A DNA stretch of 37,008 bases, taken from positions 1-37,008 of the forward strand of contig CALUMB010000021.1 of NCBI GenBank assembly GCA_944321645.1. Reading direction: 5' to 3'. Source of the stretch: an uncultured Prevotella sp. Its GTDB lineage: Bacteria; Bacteroidota; Bacteroidia; Bacteroidales; Bacteroidaceae. The translations under genes were made by a program, and so were the position numbers. This document shows, one piece after another, positions 7,455 through 15,597 of this stretch. Numbering within the stretch: the stretch's first letter is position 1; each line of letters starts with the position of its first letter. A model generated the notes under the pieces. That model saw only the letters and a program-made list of their open reading frames with translations. It was not told the DNA's origin and did not search any database.

Positions 7455-7768
7455 GCTTCACGCCAAATCGTTGTGTGTCAGTCAGTTATTCCGAATGTCC
7501 GTTTTTGCGGTATATGCGCATTGGTGGCCGGCTTTTTGTTTTGTCGCCAAAATTGGGGGCATGGACGTGCCGTGGTTTAACTAAATTCACTGCCGTTAAC
7601 ACGCCGCAGCGAGGCTGTGTGTATTGTGTTTCCGCAGCCCTTTCAGGCCGGGCCGTCGCATCGGCTGGTGCGGGTCTTGCCCATGCCATGCTGGCTGTCG
7701 GCTTTTTTAAAAGCCCGCAACTGAATTATAATGGATTGCAGAAATATGGCAAAAAATGTCGTCAAACG

Positions 7769-7799
7769 TTGGGCTTCTGCAAATAATTCATTATCTTTG
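7769..7799 (+). promoter_or_regulatory. promoter of rpoD
   Basis: TTGG (7769-7772, one base off TTTG), a 19-base spacer and TATCTTTG (7792-7799). Transcription would start near 7806, giving a leader of about 22 nt before the ATG at 7828. Confidence 0.6.
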
Positions 7800-7827
7800 C
7801 GGATGGAAACAAAAAATCCGGCAGCCT

Positions 7828-8691
7828 ATGAGACAGCTGAAAATCAACAAGTCGATAACCAATCGCGAAAGTGCCTCGTTGGACAAGTACCTGCAGGAGA
7901 TAGGCCGCGAAGAGCTTGTCTCCGTGGAGGAGGAGGTTGAACTGGCCCAGCGCATAAGGAAAGGCGACAGGAAAGCCCTCGAAAAACTGACAAAGGCCAA
8001 CCTGCGGTTTGTAGTGTCGGTGGCAAAGCAATACCAAAACCAGGGCTTGAGCTTGCCCGACCTTATAAACGAGGGCAACGTGGGCCTTATAAAGGCAGCC
8101 GAGAAGTTCGACGAGACACGTGGCTTCAAGTTCATCTCATACGCTGTGTGGTGGATCAGGCAGAGCATATTGCAGGCCATTGCCGAGCAGAGCCGCCTGG
8201 TGAGGCTGCCGCTGAACCAGGTCGGCTCGGTGAACAAGATAAACAAGGCCCTCAACAAGTTCGAGCAGGAAAACGAGCGCAAGCCTTCGGTAGAGGAAAT
8301 ATCGGAAAGCGTGGATTTGCCGGAGGAGAAAGTGGGCGACGCGCTGCGCATAAACAACTATCATGTGTCGGTGGACGCCCCGCTGGCCGACGGCGAGGAC
8401 AACAGCCTGCTCGACGTGCTGGCCGACAACGACTCGCCAACGGCCGACAACGCCCTCGTGCTTGAATCGCTGCGCTCGGAGATAAACACGGCACTGAAGG
8501 AGCTGTCCGACCGCGAGCGCAACGTGGTGGAGGCCTTTTTCGGCATAAACCAGCCGGAAATGACGCTCGACGAAATCGGTGCGAAATACGGCCTGACGCG
8601 CGAGCGCGTCAGGCAGATTAAGGAGAAGGCCATCAGGAGGTTGCGGAATTGCACAAAGAACAAAACATTGAAAGCATATTTAGGACAGTGA
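7828..8691 (+). CDS. rpoD: primary RNA polymerase sigma factor RpoD
   Basis: A 287-aa sigma-70 family protein and the likely housekeeping sigma factor. Region 1.2 ([20 protein letters not shown]), region 2 ([45 protein letters not shown] shortened here as NLRFVV...FDETRGFKF, then [11 protein letters not shown]), region 3 and region 4 with the helix-turn-helix [19 protein letters not shown] are all present. Region 1.1 is absent, as is usual for Bacteroidota primary sigma factors, which recognise TTTG/TAnnTTTG promoters like those seen throughout this window. The ATG at 7828 fits the promoter; a frame-open ATG at 7756 lies upstream of it. The next gene follows after 10 bases, so the downstream genes may be co-transcribed. 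Confidence 0.96.
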   Translation: MRQLKINKSITNRESASLDKYLQEIGREELVSVEEEVELAQRIRKGDRKALEKLTKANLRFVVSVAKQYQNQGLSLPDLINEGNVGLIKAAEKFDETRGFKFISYAVWWIRQSILQAIAEQSRLVRLPLNQVGSVNKINKALNKFEQENERKPSVEEISESVDLPEEKVGDALRINNYHVSVDAPLADGEDNSLLDVLADNDSPTADNALVLESLRSEINTALKELSDRERNVVEAFFGINQPEMTLDEIGAKYGLTRERVRQIKEKAIRRLRNCTKNKTLKAYLGQ

Positions 8692-8701
8692 GATAACTTA
8701 T

Positions 8702-9178
8702 ATGAGAAAAGAGGTTAGAGTGGCCAAATGGCTGTTGGCCTTGGCGTTGGTGTTGCCTGTGTTCGCCTGTGGCAGTGTTTCGGCCAAGGGCAAGGTAATA
8801 CCACAGATTTATATGTTCGGGTTTTCGGCGTCGTTTAACGACTCGGTGGTTTACTTCACCGAAATCCAGCAGCTCGACAGCGTGTGGGTTGAGGCGGGGT
8901 CTGGCTTTTTGCAAGGCCGCGAGAACTACTCGTACCAGCTGCGCAACTATCTTGCCGACAAGTTGGGAATGCCAAACCGGACGTGTGTAGTGTCATACGC
9001 CAAGGACAGGAAAGACGCCGAAAAGAAATACCTGAAGATGAAGCGGCTTTACGTCGACGAGGGCAAGGGAATGTATGATGTCAGGTTCGTCGATGGCAAA
9101 GACTTCAAGTTCAGCGTGATAGACATGAGCTATGAGGTGGGCGATGCCCCGACTGCTGCATCCGGCCTGGAGCATTGA
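8702..9178 (+). CDS. secreted hypothetical protein
   Basis: 158 aa. The N-terminus has a basic stretch and hydrophobic core (KWLLALALVLPVFA) followed by CGSVSAKG, consistent with a signal peptide cleaved after VSA. A lipoprotein site at the Cys of FACGS is a less likely alternative. The mature part contains IYMFGFSASFNDSVVYFTEIQ and a lysine-rich stretch (KDRKDAEKKYLKMKRLY). I do not recognise a characterised domain, though similar small exported proteins occur in Bacteroidales. It lies 10 bases after rpoD and 12 bases before the HPrK-like gene, so it sits in the same probable transcript. Whether it is linked in function to the next three genes is unknown. Confidence 0.75.
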   Translation: MRKEVRVAKWLLALALVLPVFACGSVSAKGKVIPQIYMFGFSASFNDSVVYFTEIQQLDSVWVEAGSGFLQGRENYSYQLRNYLADKLGMPNRTCVVSYAKDRKDAEKKYLKMKRLYVDEGKGMYDVRFVDGKDFKFSVIDMSYEVGDAPTAASGLEH

Positions 9179-9190
9179 TATTCTGTGGGG

Positions 9191-10072
9191 ATGAATAGTT
9201 GCGCGACATTCGACATAGCAGGGCTGAGGGTCGGAGTGGCCCATGGCCTTGGCGATGGTGTGCTCCAAGCCTTGCTGCCATCGTTTGGGCCGTTCGTTGC
9301 TGGAGGCGAACGGCCAGTGGACTTTGAGTTGTCTGTGGACGAAGACTTGCCTTGCGGCCTTGGTGCCGACCTTGTTGGCACGTTCGACACCGGCAACGGC
9401 GAAACAACCGTGCATGCCCTTGAAGGCGGCGGCTACCAGTACTCCATAAAAGACATACATGGGCGCGAATGCTGCCTTTTGCAGTCGGGCAAGGCTTTTG
9501 CGAAATCGCGTTGCCGGCTGTCGGGAACGGAAGCCATGCGCTCGTTCGGGCTTAACAACGCCTTGATGTACATCTACGCTTTCGGCGGCAGTTTCCACTC
9601 CGCCTTGCTCATCCACGCCTCGTGCGTGGGAAACGGGGGCAGGGCGTACCCCTTCATTGCCAAGAGCGGCACGGGCAAGAGCACACACTCCGGCTTGTGG
9701 ATTAAGAACATCGCAGGCACCGAGTTGATAAACGACGACAACCCGATCGTGCGGTTGATAGACGGGCGCCCAATCGTCTATGGCACCCCGTGGAGCGGCA
9801 AGACCCCGTGCTACCGCAATGTGGCCATGCCGCTGGGAGCAATAACGCGCATAGCCAGGGCAGGAGAAAACCGCATGGAAAAGCTCCCGCCCACGCTTGC
9901 TTTTGCCTCGGTGTTGCCCTCTTGTTCGTCGATGAAATGGGATGGGGACGTTTTTGGCAATATCTGCGATGCCGTGGCGGCAATCGTTGAGTCCACCCCC
10001 GTCTATACTTTGCACTGCCTTCCTAACGATGAAGCGGCGAGACTATGCTACGAGACGATAGCCAAGCGATGA
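9191..10072 (+). CDS. HPr kinase-like (HprK-related) P-loop protein
   Basis: 293 aa. The C-terminal half has the HprK/PEP-carboxykinase-like P-loop AKSGTGKST (157-165) preceded by the strand LLIHASCVGNGGRAYPF, and an acidic INDDNPIVRL segment downstream where a second metal/nucleotide motif is expected. The rest (GTPWSGKTPCYRN, PLGAITRIARA) matches HprK-related proteins that accompany PqqD-like genes, including those in some lasso-peptide clusters. These are presumed kinases of small peptides or proteins. The canonical HPr partner is not visible here. The ATG at 9191 is preferred to a GTG at 9185. Its stop overlaps the next gene by four bases, so the products are probably needed together. Confidence 0.82.
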   Translation: MNSCATFDIAGLRVGVAHGLGDGVLQALLPSFGPFVAGGERPVDFELSVDEDLPCGLGADLVGTFDTGNGETTVHALEGGGYQYSIKDIHGRECCLLQSGKAFAKSRCRLSGTEAMRSFGLNNALMYIYAFGGSFHSALLIHASCVGNGGRAYPFIAKSGTGKSTHSGLWIKNIAGTELINDDNPIVRLIDGRPIVYGTPWSGKTPCYRNVAMPLGAITRIARAGENRMEKLPPTLAFASVLPSCSSMKWDGDVFGNICDAVAAIVESTPVYTLHCLPNDEAARLCYETIAKR

Positions 10073-10521
10073 CGGTGCGGGTGGACAATGCCGCCTTTTT
10101 GTCGGAGGTGGCGCGCCTGGTAGGCGAGGGCCATACGGTAACGCTGCCCTTGCGGGGCTATAGTATGCGCCCTTTCCTTGAGAACGGGCGCGACAAAGCC
10201 GTGCTCGGCCGGCCCGAAGGCGTTGGCGTCGGCGATGTGGTGTTGGCCCGGATAGGCGATGGCAGGTATGTGCTCCACCGCATAGTCAGCATCGACGGCG
10301 ACGGCGGCGTGGTGCTTTTGGGCGACGGCAACCTGTCTACGGAGAGTTGCCGCATGGGCAGCATCGTGGCGCGTGCCGTGGGATTCTACCGCAAAGGCCG
10401 CAGCACCATCGACAGCACGTCGGGGATGAAATGGCGGGCTTATTCGGCCATTTGGATGCGCCTGCGCCCGTTCAGGAGGTACTTGCTGTTTGTTTACCGT
10501 AACGTTTTCTGCAAGCAGTGA
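10069..10521 (+). CDS. S24/S26-type (signal-peptidase-like) protein
   Basis: 150 aa. LRGYSMRPFLENG carries the SM-x-P nucleophile motif of S24/S26 peptidases (Ser32). It is followed by VGDVVLARIGDGRYVLHRIVSI, in which His70 occupies the position of the general base, then VLLGDGN. A Ser/His pair with HR-I/V and a GD-N box resembles the ER/SipW branch of signal peptidase rather than the bacterial Ser/Lys type. There is no N-terminal membrane anchor; the only hydrophobic patch is near the C-terminus (RRYLLFVYRNVF). The ATG at 10069 overlaps the upstream stop (ATGA) and is preferred over an ATG at 10045. It may process or bind a peptide handled by the neighbouring HPrK-like and PqqD-like proteins. 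Confidence 0.75.
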   Translation: MTVRVDNAAFLSEVARLVGEGHTVTLPLRGYSMRPFLENGRDKAVLGRPEGVGVGDVVLARIGDGRYVLHRIVSIDGDGGVVLLGDGNLSTESCRMGSIVARAVGFYRKGRSTIDSTSGMKWRAYSAIWMRLRPFRRYLLFVYRNVFCKQ

Positions 10522-10587
10522 TAGCACGTGGGCGCAATTGCTTTTTTTAAGATAATCGTTTTATTGTCATCAGATACTTTAATCATC

Positions 10588-10857
10588 ATGAAAGCTAAAC
10601 AAGGGTTCAACCTGCGCAATGTGTGCGGCGAACATATCATAGTGGCGGAAGGACGCGAAAACATCGACTTTAGCGGGATAGTGAGCATGAACGAGTCGGC
10701 GGCGTTTTTATGGAATGCTGTCGCCGGCAAGGACTTCACGGTAGGAGACCTGGCCGGGCTGCTCGCCGGGGAATACGACGTAGACCCGCAGACGGCGGCT
10801 GACGACGCCGAAGCCATAGCCAAAAGGTGGGTGGAAGCCGGCCTTGTGGAATGTTAG
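10588..10857 (+). CDS. PqqD-like protein (RiPP recognition element type)
   Basis: 89 aa, full length for a PqqD-like domain. The pattern (GFNLRNVCGEHIIVAEG, then SGIVSMNESAAFLWNAVAGKDFTVGDLAGLLAGEYDVDPQTAADDAEAIAKRWVEAGLV, described here as strands followed by a winged-helix-like part) matches PqqD proteins, which bind leader peptides and hand them to modifying enzymes. The ATG at 10588 gives the standard start; a GTG at 10528 would add a hydrophobic extension. It lies 66 bases after the peptidase-like gene. No precursor peptide gene is obvious in the 108 bases before ileS. Confidence 0.8.
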   Translation: MKAKQGFNLRNVCGEHIIVAEGRENIDFSGIVSMNESAAFLWNAVAGKDFTVGDLAGLLAGEYDVDPQTAADDAEAIAKRWVEAGLVEC

Positions 10858-10898
10858 GATTGGCCGCCTGTGTGTGGTCTTAAAAAAGATTTATATAT

Positions 10899-10929
10899 TT
10901 TGCAGCCTAAAAAAATTATATTAACTTTG
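10899..10929 (+). promoter_or_regulatory. promoter of the ileS operon
   Basis: TTTG at 10899-10902, 19 bases, TAACTTTG at 10922-10929, an exact consensus match. Transcription would start near 10936, about 30 nt before the ileS ATG. Confidence 0.75.
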
Positions 10930-10965
10930 CGGCTCACACAGAATTAATAAGAGAAAATAAGAACC

Positions 10966-13900
10966 ATGGCAAATAAATTCGCCGAACACAACGGATTGGA
11001 TTTGGCACAAGTCAACAGGGAAGTGCTTGAGAAATGGAACGAGCTTGACGTGTTCCGTAAGTCTGTGGACGAACGTGAGGGATGTCCGCAGTTCGTTTTC
11101 TTTGAAGGCCCGCCGTCGGCAAACGGCCACCCAGGCATACACCATGTTTTGGCACGCTCGATAAAGGATACGTTCAATAGGTATAAGACGATGAAGGGGT
11201 ACCAAGTACACCGCAAGGCAGGGTGGGACACCCACGGACTGCCGGTGGAGCTTGGTGTTGAGAAGGAACTTGGCATAACAAAGGCCGACATAGACAACAA
11301 GGTGTCGCCGCGGTACATCTCCGTGGAAGACTACAACAGGAAGTGCCGCGAGAACGTGATGAAGTTCACGGCAGAATGGCGCAAGCTGACCGAGGAGATG
11401 GGCTATTTCGTAAACCTTGACGACCCCTACATAACTTACGACAACAAATACATGGAAACCTTGTGGTGGCTGCTGAGGCAGCTTTACGACAAGGGATTGC
11501 TCTACAAGGGGTATACCATACAGCCTTACTCGCCGGCCGCCGGCACCGGGCTTAGCTCCCACGAGCTGAACCAGCCGGGATGTTACCGTGACGTGAAAGA
11601 CACTACCGCCACGGCACTTTTTGAAGTGCTCGACCCGAGGCAGGAATGGACTGGCTGGGGAAAGGCTTATTTCGCCGCATGGACCACCACGCCTTGGACA
11701 TTGCCATCGAACACGGCGTTGTGCGTAGGCCCTAAGTTCAGCTATGTGGCCGTCAGGACATACAACCCATACACGGGCGCCCCCATTACGGTGGTAATGG
11801 CCGAGGAATGCCTTGCCACCTATTTCTCGCCGGCCGGGGCAGAGGCAAGCTTGGAAGGCTATAAGCGTGGAGACAAGGTGGTGCCATACAGGGTTGTCGG
11901 AACTTGCACCGGTGCGGAACTTGAGGGAATGAAGTACCGCCAGCTCATGCCTTGGGTGAAGCCGTGCCAGAAGCTGGGCGACACCGCCCCGGGCTATGTC
12001 GCCGATTACGCTGCCCAGCATCCCGAAAAGGTGTTTGGCGGAGAGAACGGCAAAGACGAGTTCGTTGAGATGGAAGGCTGCGCTTTCCGCGTGATACTCG
12101 GCGACTATGTGACCACGGAAGACGGAACGGGCATCGTACACATTGCGCCGACCTTTGGCGCCGACGACGCCAGGGTTGCCACTGCGGCCTGCATACCGCC
12201 GCTCTTCCTGATAAACAAGAAGGGAGAGACGCGCCCAATGGTAGACTTGCAGGGCAAGTATTACGTCGTGGGAGAGCTTGACTCGAATTTCGTCAGGGCG
12301 TGCGTCGATGTCGATGCTTATTCGCACCATGCGGGCGACTATGTGAAGAATGCCTACAAGCCGGAGTTTAATGTAGACGGCAAGTACGACGAGGCGGCAG
12401 CGGCCAAGGCCGACGACCTGAACATAGACCTCTGCATGGAAATGAAGCAGGCAGGAACTGTGCTCAAGATAGAAAAGCACGTACACAGCTACCCGCATTG
12501 CTGGCGCACGGACAAGCCTGTGCTTTATTACCCGCTCGACAGCTGGTTTATCCGCTCGACGGCCAAGAAGGACAGGATGGTAGAGCTGAACAAGACCATC
12601 AACTGGCAGCCTGCCTCCACGGGAACGGGCCGCTTTGGCAACTGGCTTGAGAACCTGAACGACTGGAACTTGTCTCGCTCGCGCTTCTGGGGAACTCCGT
12701 TGCCGATATGGCGCGACGAAGACGGCGAGGAAATCTGCATAGGCAGCCTTGAGGAGCTTTACTCCGAGATAGAGCGGTCGGTGGCTGCCGGTGTCATGCA
12801 TGCCAACCCGTTGAAGGCAAAGGGATTCGTGCCGGGCGACTATTCAAGGGAAAATTACGACAGGATTGACCTACATCGCCCTTACGTCGATGATATAGTC
12901 TTGGTCAGCAAGGGCGGAAAGCCCATGAAGCGCGAAACCGACCTCATCGACGTGTGGTTCGATTCCGGGGCCATGCCATACGCCCAGATTCACTATCCGT
13001 TTGAGAACAAGGACATGATTGACAAGCGGCTTGCCTTCCCGGCCGACTTCATCAACGAGGGCGTAGACCAGACTCGCGGATGGTTCTTCACTTTGCATGC
13101 CATTGCTACGATGGTGTTCGACAGCGTGGCATTTAAGAACGTGATTTCGTCTGGGCTGGTGCTCGATGCCAAGGGCAACAAGATGAGCAAGCACGTTGGC
13201 AATGTCGTGAATCCGTTTGAGATGATAGAGAAGTACGGTGCCGACGCCGTGCGCTTCTATATGATGACAAACTCCGAGCCGTGGGACAACCTCAAATTCT
13301 CGCCGGAGGGCGTAGACGAAGTGCGCCGCAAGTTCTTCGGCACATTATATAATACGTATTCATTCTTCAGCCTTTACGCCAATGTCGATGGCTTTGACTG
13401 TTCGCAACAGGAAATCCCCGTGGGCGAAAGGCCGGAAATAGACCGCTGGATACTGTCTGTGCTGCATTCGTTGGTCAAGAACGTAGACTACGAGCTTGAA
13501 CATTACGACCCGACACGCGCAGGGCGCATGATAGACCAGTTCGTAAGCAACGACTTGTCAAACTGGTACGTGCGCTTGAACCGCAAGCGCTTCTGGGGAA
13601 AGGAGATGAGCCGCGACAAACTTTCTGCCTACCAGACGCTCTACACTTGCCTCGAGACAACGGCAAAGCTGTTGGCTCCGTTCGCCCCGTTCTATGCAGA
13701 CCGGCTCTATATGGATTTGGTGTCGGTGACCCGCCGCGACAATGTGTGCTCCGTCCACTTGGCAAAGTTCCCTGTCGCAAACGAGGATTGCATCGACAAA
13801 GAGCTTGAGGCGCGCATGGAACTTGCTCAGAAGGTCACCTCTATGGTATTGGCACTGCGCCGCAAGGTGAACATCAAGGTGCGCCAGCCGCTACAGAAAA

Positions 13901-14544
13901 TAATGTTGCCGATAACGGATGAAAGCAACAGGGCACGCATGGAGGCTGTGCGCGAGCTTATTTTGGGCGAGGTCAACGTCAAGGAACTGCAGTTTGCCGA
14001 CGAGGCGGATATGCTCGTTAAGAAAGTGAAGTGCAACTTCAGGACAATGGGCAAGAAATACGGCAAGCTGATGAAGCAGGTGGCAGCTAAGCTGGGCGGC
14101 CTCACGCAAGCCGAAATACTGGCCTTGGAGAAGAGCGGAACGGCAGTTTACGACATCGACGGGCAGGAGGTCTGCGTCGAAGCCTGCGATGTGGAGATTA
14201 TCAACGAGGATATTCCAGGATGGCTTGTGGCCAATGACGGCAATGTGACAGTGGCACTTGAAGTGGAGCTTACCGACGAGTTGCGCAAGGAAGGGCTGGC
14301 CCGCGAATTGACCAACCGCATCCAGAATATGCGCAAGGACGGCGGACTGGAAATCACCGACCGCATTCGCGTGGAGCTTTCGCCTGAAGGCAGCGTCGCA
14401 TCTACGGTTGAGGCATTTGGCGATTACATAAAGGCGCAGGTGCTTGCAGACTCGATCGATGTGGTTGAGAACGGCGGGAACGTTTACGACATCGACGGGT
14501 TGAAGGTTGCCATTCGCATCGAGAAGTCTGTCAAAGAGAACTAA
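10966..14544 (+). CDS. ileS: isoleucyl-tRNA synthetase with altered HIGH motif (GIHH)
   Basis: 1192 aa, class I synthetase that charges tRNA-Ile. The N-terminal signature reads PPSANGHPGIHH (49-60), so the usual H-x-G-H is replaced by G-I-H-H at 57-60. The second signature is KMSKH (739-743) in KGNKMSKHVGN. The intervening CP1 editing domain is present, as are the WDTHGLPVE and DVWFDSGAMPYAQ blocks. The length and C-terminal extension fit the eukaryote-like IleRS2 branch, which is generally insensitive to mupirocin. A swapped GXHH signature has been described in some IleRS2 enzymes and linked to very high mupirocin resistance (recalled, not searched). It leads a long run of tightly packed genes. 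Confidence 0.97.
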   Translation: MANKFAEHNGLDLAQVNREVLEKWNELDVFRKSVDEREGCPQFVFFEGPPSANGHPGIHHVLARSIKDTFNRYKTMKGYQVHRKAGWDTHGLPVELGVEKELGITKADIDNKVSPRYISVEDYNRKCRENVMKFTAEWRKLTEEMGYFVNLDDPYITYDNKYMETLWWLLRQLYDKGLLYKGYTIQPYSPAAGTGLSSHELNQPGCYRDVKDTTATALFEVLDPRQEWTGWGKAYFAAWTTTPWTLPSNTALCVGPKFSYVAVRTYNPYTGAPITVVMAEECLATYFSPAGAEASLEGYKRGDKVVPYRVVGTCTGAELEGMKYRQLMPWVKPCQKLGDTAPGYVADYAAQHPEKVFGGENGKDEFVEMEGCAFRVILGDYVTTEDGTGIVHIAPTFGADDARVATAACIPPLFLINKKGETRPMVDLQGKYYVVGELDSNFVRACVDVDAYSHHAGDYVKNAYKPEFNVDGKYDEAAAAKADDLNIDLCMEMKQAGTVLKIEKHVHSYPHCWRTDKPVLYYPLDSWFIRSTAKKDRMVELNKTINWQPASTGTGRFGNWLENLNDWNLSRSRFWGTPLPIWRDEDGEEICIGSLEELYSEIERSVAAGVMHANPLKAKGFVPGDYSRENYDRIDLHRPYVDDIVLVSKGGKPMKRETDLIDVWFDSGAMPYAQIHYPFENKDMIDKRLAFPADFINEGVDQTRGWFFTLHAIATMVFDSVAFKNVISSGLVLDAKGNKMSKHVGNVVNPFEMIEKYGADAVRFYMMTNSEPWDNLKFSPEGVDEVRRKFFGTLYNTYSFFSLYANVDGFDCSQQEIPVGERPEIDRWILSVLHSLVKNVDYELEHYDPTRAGRMIDQFVSNDLSNWYVRLNRKRFWGKEMSRDKLSAYQTLYTCLETTAKLLAPFAPFYADRLYMDLVSVTRRDNVCSVHLAKFPVANEDCIDKELEARMELAQKVTSMVLALRRKVNIKVRQPLQKIMLPITDESNRARMEAVRELILGEVNVKELQFADEADMLVKKVKCNFRTMGKKYGKLMKQVAAKLGGLTQAEILALEKSGTAVYDIDGQEVCVEACDVEIINEDIPGWLVANDGNVTVALEVELTDELRKEGLARELTNRIQNMRKDGGLEITDRIRVELSPEGSVASTVEAFGDYIKAQVLADSIDVVENGGNVYDIDGLKVAIRIEKSVKEN

Positions 14545-14566
14545 TGCTAATATAAATTTATTCACT

Positions 14567-14947
14567 ATGGTTGAAAAAACACGTTACAGCGATGAGGAAC
14601 TTGAGGAGTTCAAGGGAATCATTAACGACAAGCTCGCTTTGGCAAGGCGCGACTATGAGCAGATGATGGCCGTGCTAATGAATCAAGATGGAAATGATGT
14701 CGACGACACGTCGCCAACATATAAAATCTTGGAGGAAGGCAGTGCCACGCAGTCTAAGGAAGAGCTAATACAGCTTGCAAGCCGCCAGCAGAAGTTCATC
14801 AAGGGCTTGGAAGCGGCTTTGGTGCGCATCGAGAACAAGACATACGGCATCGACCGCATGACCGGCAAGCTGATTCCGAAAGAGCGCCTGCGGGCTGTAC
14901 CCCACGCTACGTTGAGCGTAGAGTCCAAACAGAACAGGAAGAAATGA
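14567..14947 (+). CDS. TraR/DksA-like protein without zinc-finger cysteines
   Basis: 126 aa. It has a DksA/TraR layout: a helical N-terminal half and a C-terminal block (RIENKTYGIDRMTGKLIPKER, then LRAVPHATLSVESK) that aligns with the zinc-finger end of the family. No cysteine occurs anywhere in the protein. D96 stands where YG-x-C is expected, and S117/S120 stand near the second pair. It would be a zinc-free family member, perhaps still acting through the RNA polymerase secondary channel. The start at 14567 follows the ileS stop by 22 bases, and the stop overlaps the lspA start (ATGA, 14944-14947), so it is translated in an operon. Confidence 0.85.
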   Translation: MVEKTRYSDEELEEFKGIINDKLALARRDYEQMMAVLMNQDGNDVDDTSPTYKILEEGSATQSKEELIQLASRQQKFIKGLEAALVRIENKTYGIDRMTGKLIPKERLRAVPHATLSVESKQNRKK

Positions 14948-15597
14948 GTGTCGCAACCGAAACTTCAAAAAAGAGAATGGCTATATTTCTTATTATAGCC
15001 ATTCTTTTAGTAGACCAAGCTTCAAAAATCTGGGTGAAGACCCACATGACGTTGCATGAGACAATCGCCATAACGGATTGGTTTAAGATTTGTTTCATCG
15101 AAAACAACGGCATGGCATACGGCATGGAGATTGGCAGCAAGCTCGCGTTGTCGCTGTTCAGGATTGTGGCCATCTGCCTCATAAGCTATTATCTCCATTT
15201 GCAGGTGAAGGCCAATGCCCGTACTGGTTATGTCGTCTGCCTGGCCATGGTTATCGCGGGAGCGGTCGGTAACATTATTGACTGTATGTTCTACGGCCTG
15301 GTGTTTACGGCTTCTTCGGAGTTTTACACATCGTATATAGTGCCATTCGGCACGGGCTATTCGTCGTTTCTCACCGGGAAAGTGGTTGATATGCTCTATT
15401 TCCCTTTGATTGACGCCACGTGGCCGGAGTGGATGCCTTTCGTGGGAGGGGAACATTTCGTGTTTTTTAGCCCCGTGTTCAATGTCGCCGACTCAAGCAT
15501 TAGTGTCGGGGTCGTTTTGCTCCTTTTGTTTTTTAGGAAAGAATTGAGCCACATCTCGCTGCGTAAGCCGGTGGTGGCTAAAGATGAAAAGAAATGA
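14944..15597 (+). CDS. lspA: lipoprotein signal peptidase (signal peptidase II)
   Basis: 217 aa, an inner-membrane aspartic peptidase that cleaves prolipoprotein signal peptides. Four hydrophobic segments are visible, starting at MAIFLIIAILLVDQ. The catalytic aspartates lie in AGAVGNIIDCMFYGLV (D113) and FFSPVFNVADSSISVG (D183), both family hallmarks; the second Asp of NVAD is the usual catalytic partner. A periplasmic insertion between them (about residues 122-175) makes it longer than the E. coli enzyme, which is common in Bacteroidota. Four-base overlaps with both neighbours indicate translational coupling. The downstream gene encodes a predicted lipoprotein. Confidence 0.95.
   Translation: MSVATETSKKRMAIFLIIAILLVDQASKIWVKTHMTLHETIAITDWFKICFIENNGMAYGMEIGSKLALSLFRIVAICLISYYLHLQVKANARTGYVVCLAMVIAGAVGNIIDCMFYGLVFTASSEFYTSYIVPFGTGYSSFLTGKVVDMLYFPLIDATWPEWMPFVGGEHFVFFSPVFNVADSSISVGVVLLLLFFRKELSHISLRKPVVAKDEKK

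Larger units (their letters stand above)
7117..7768. other. non-coding spacer between tRNA-Ser and rpoD
   Basis: About 650 bases without a convincing gene. The open frames here (for example 7403-7786) have Cys/Arg-rich, low-complexity translations and no recognisable motif. The region is rich in short inverted repeats (7282-7395), a compact palindrome (7436-7454) and a GGCTTTT/AAAAGCC palindrome (7700-7715), and ends at the rpoD promoter. Confidence 0.6.

Noticed and set aside
7403..7786. 127-aa plus-strand open frame between tRNA-Ser and rpoD
   Set aside because: The translation is Cys/Arg/Gly-rich with no motif, it crosses palindromic repeats and the rpoD promoter, and it has no operon context.
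10921..12801. 626-aa minus-strand open frame opposite ileS
   Set aside because: It is antisense to an unmistakable isoleucyl-tRNA synthetase and shows no domain of its own.
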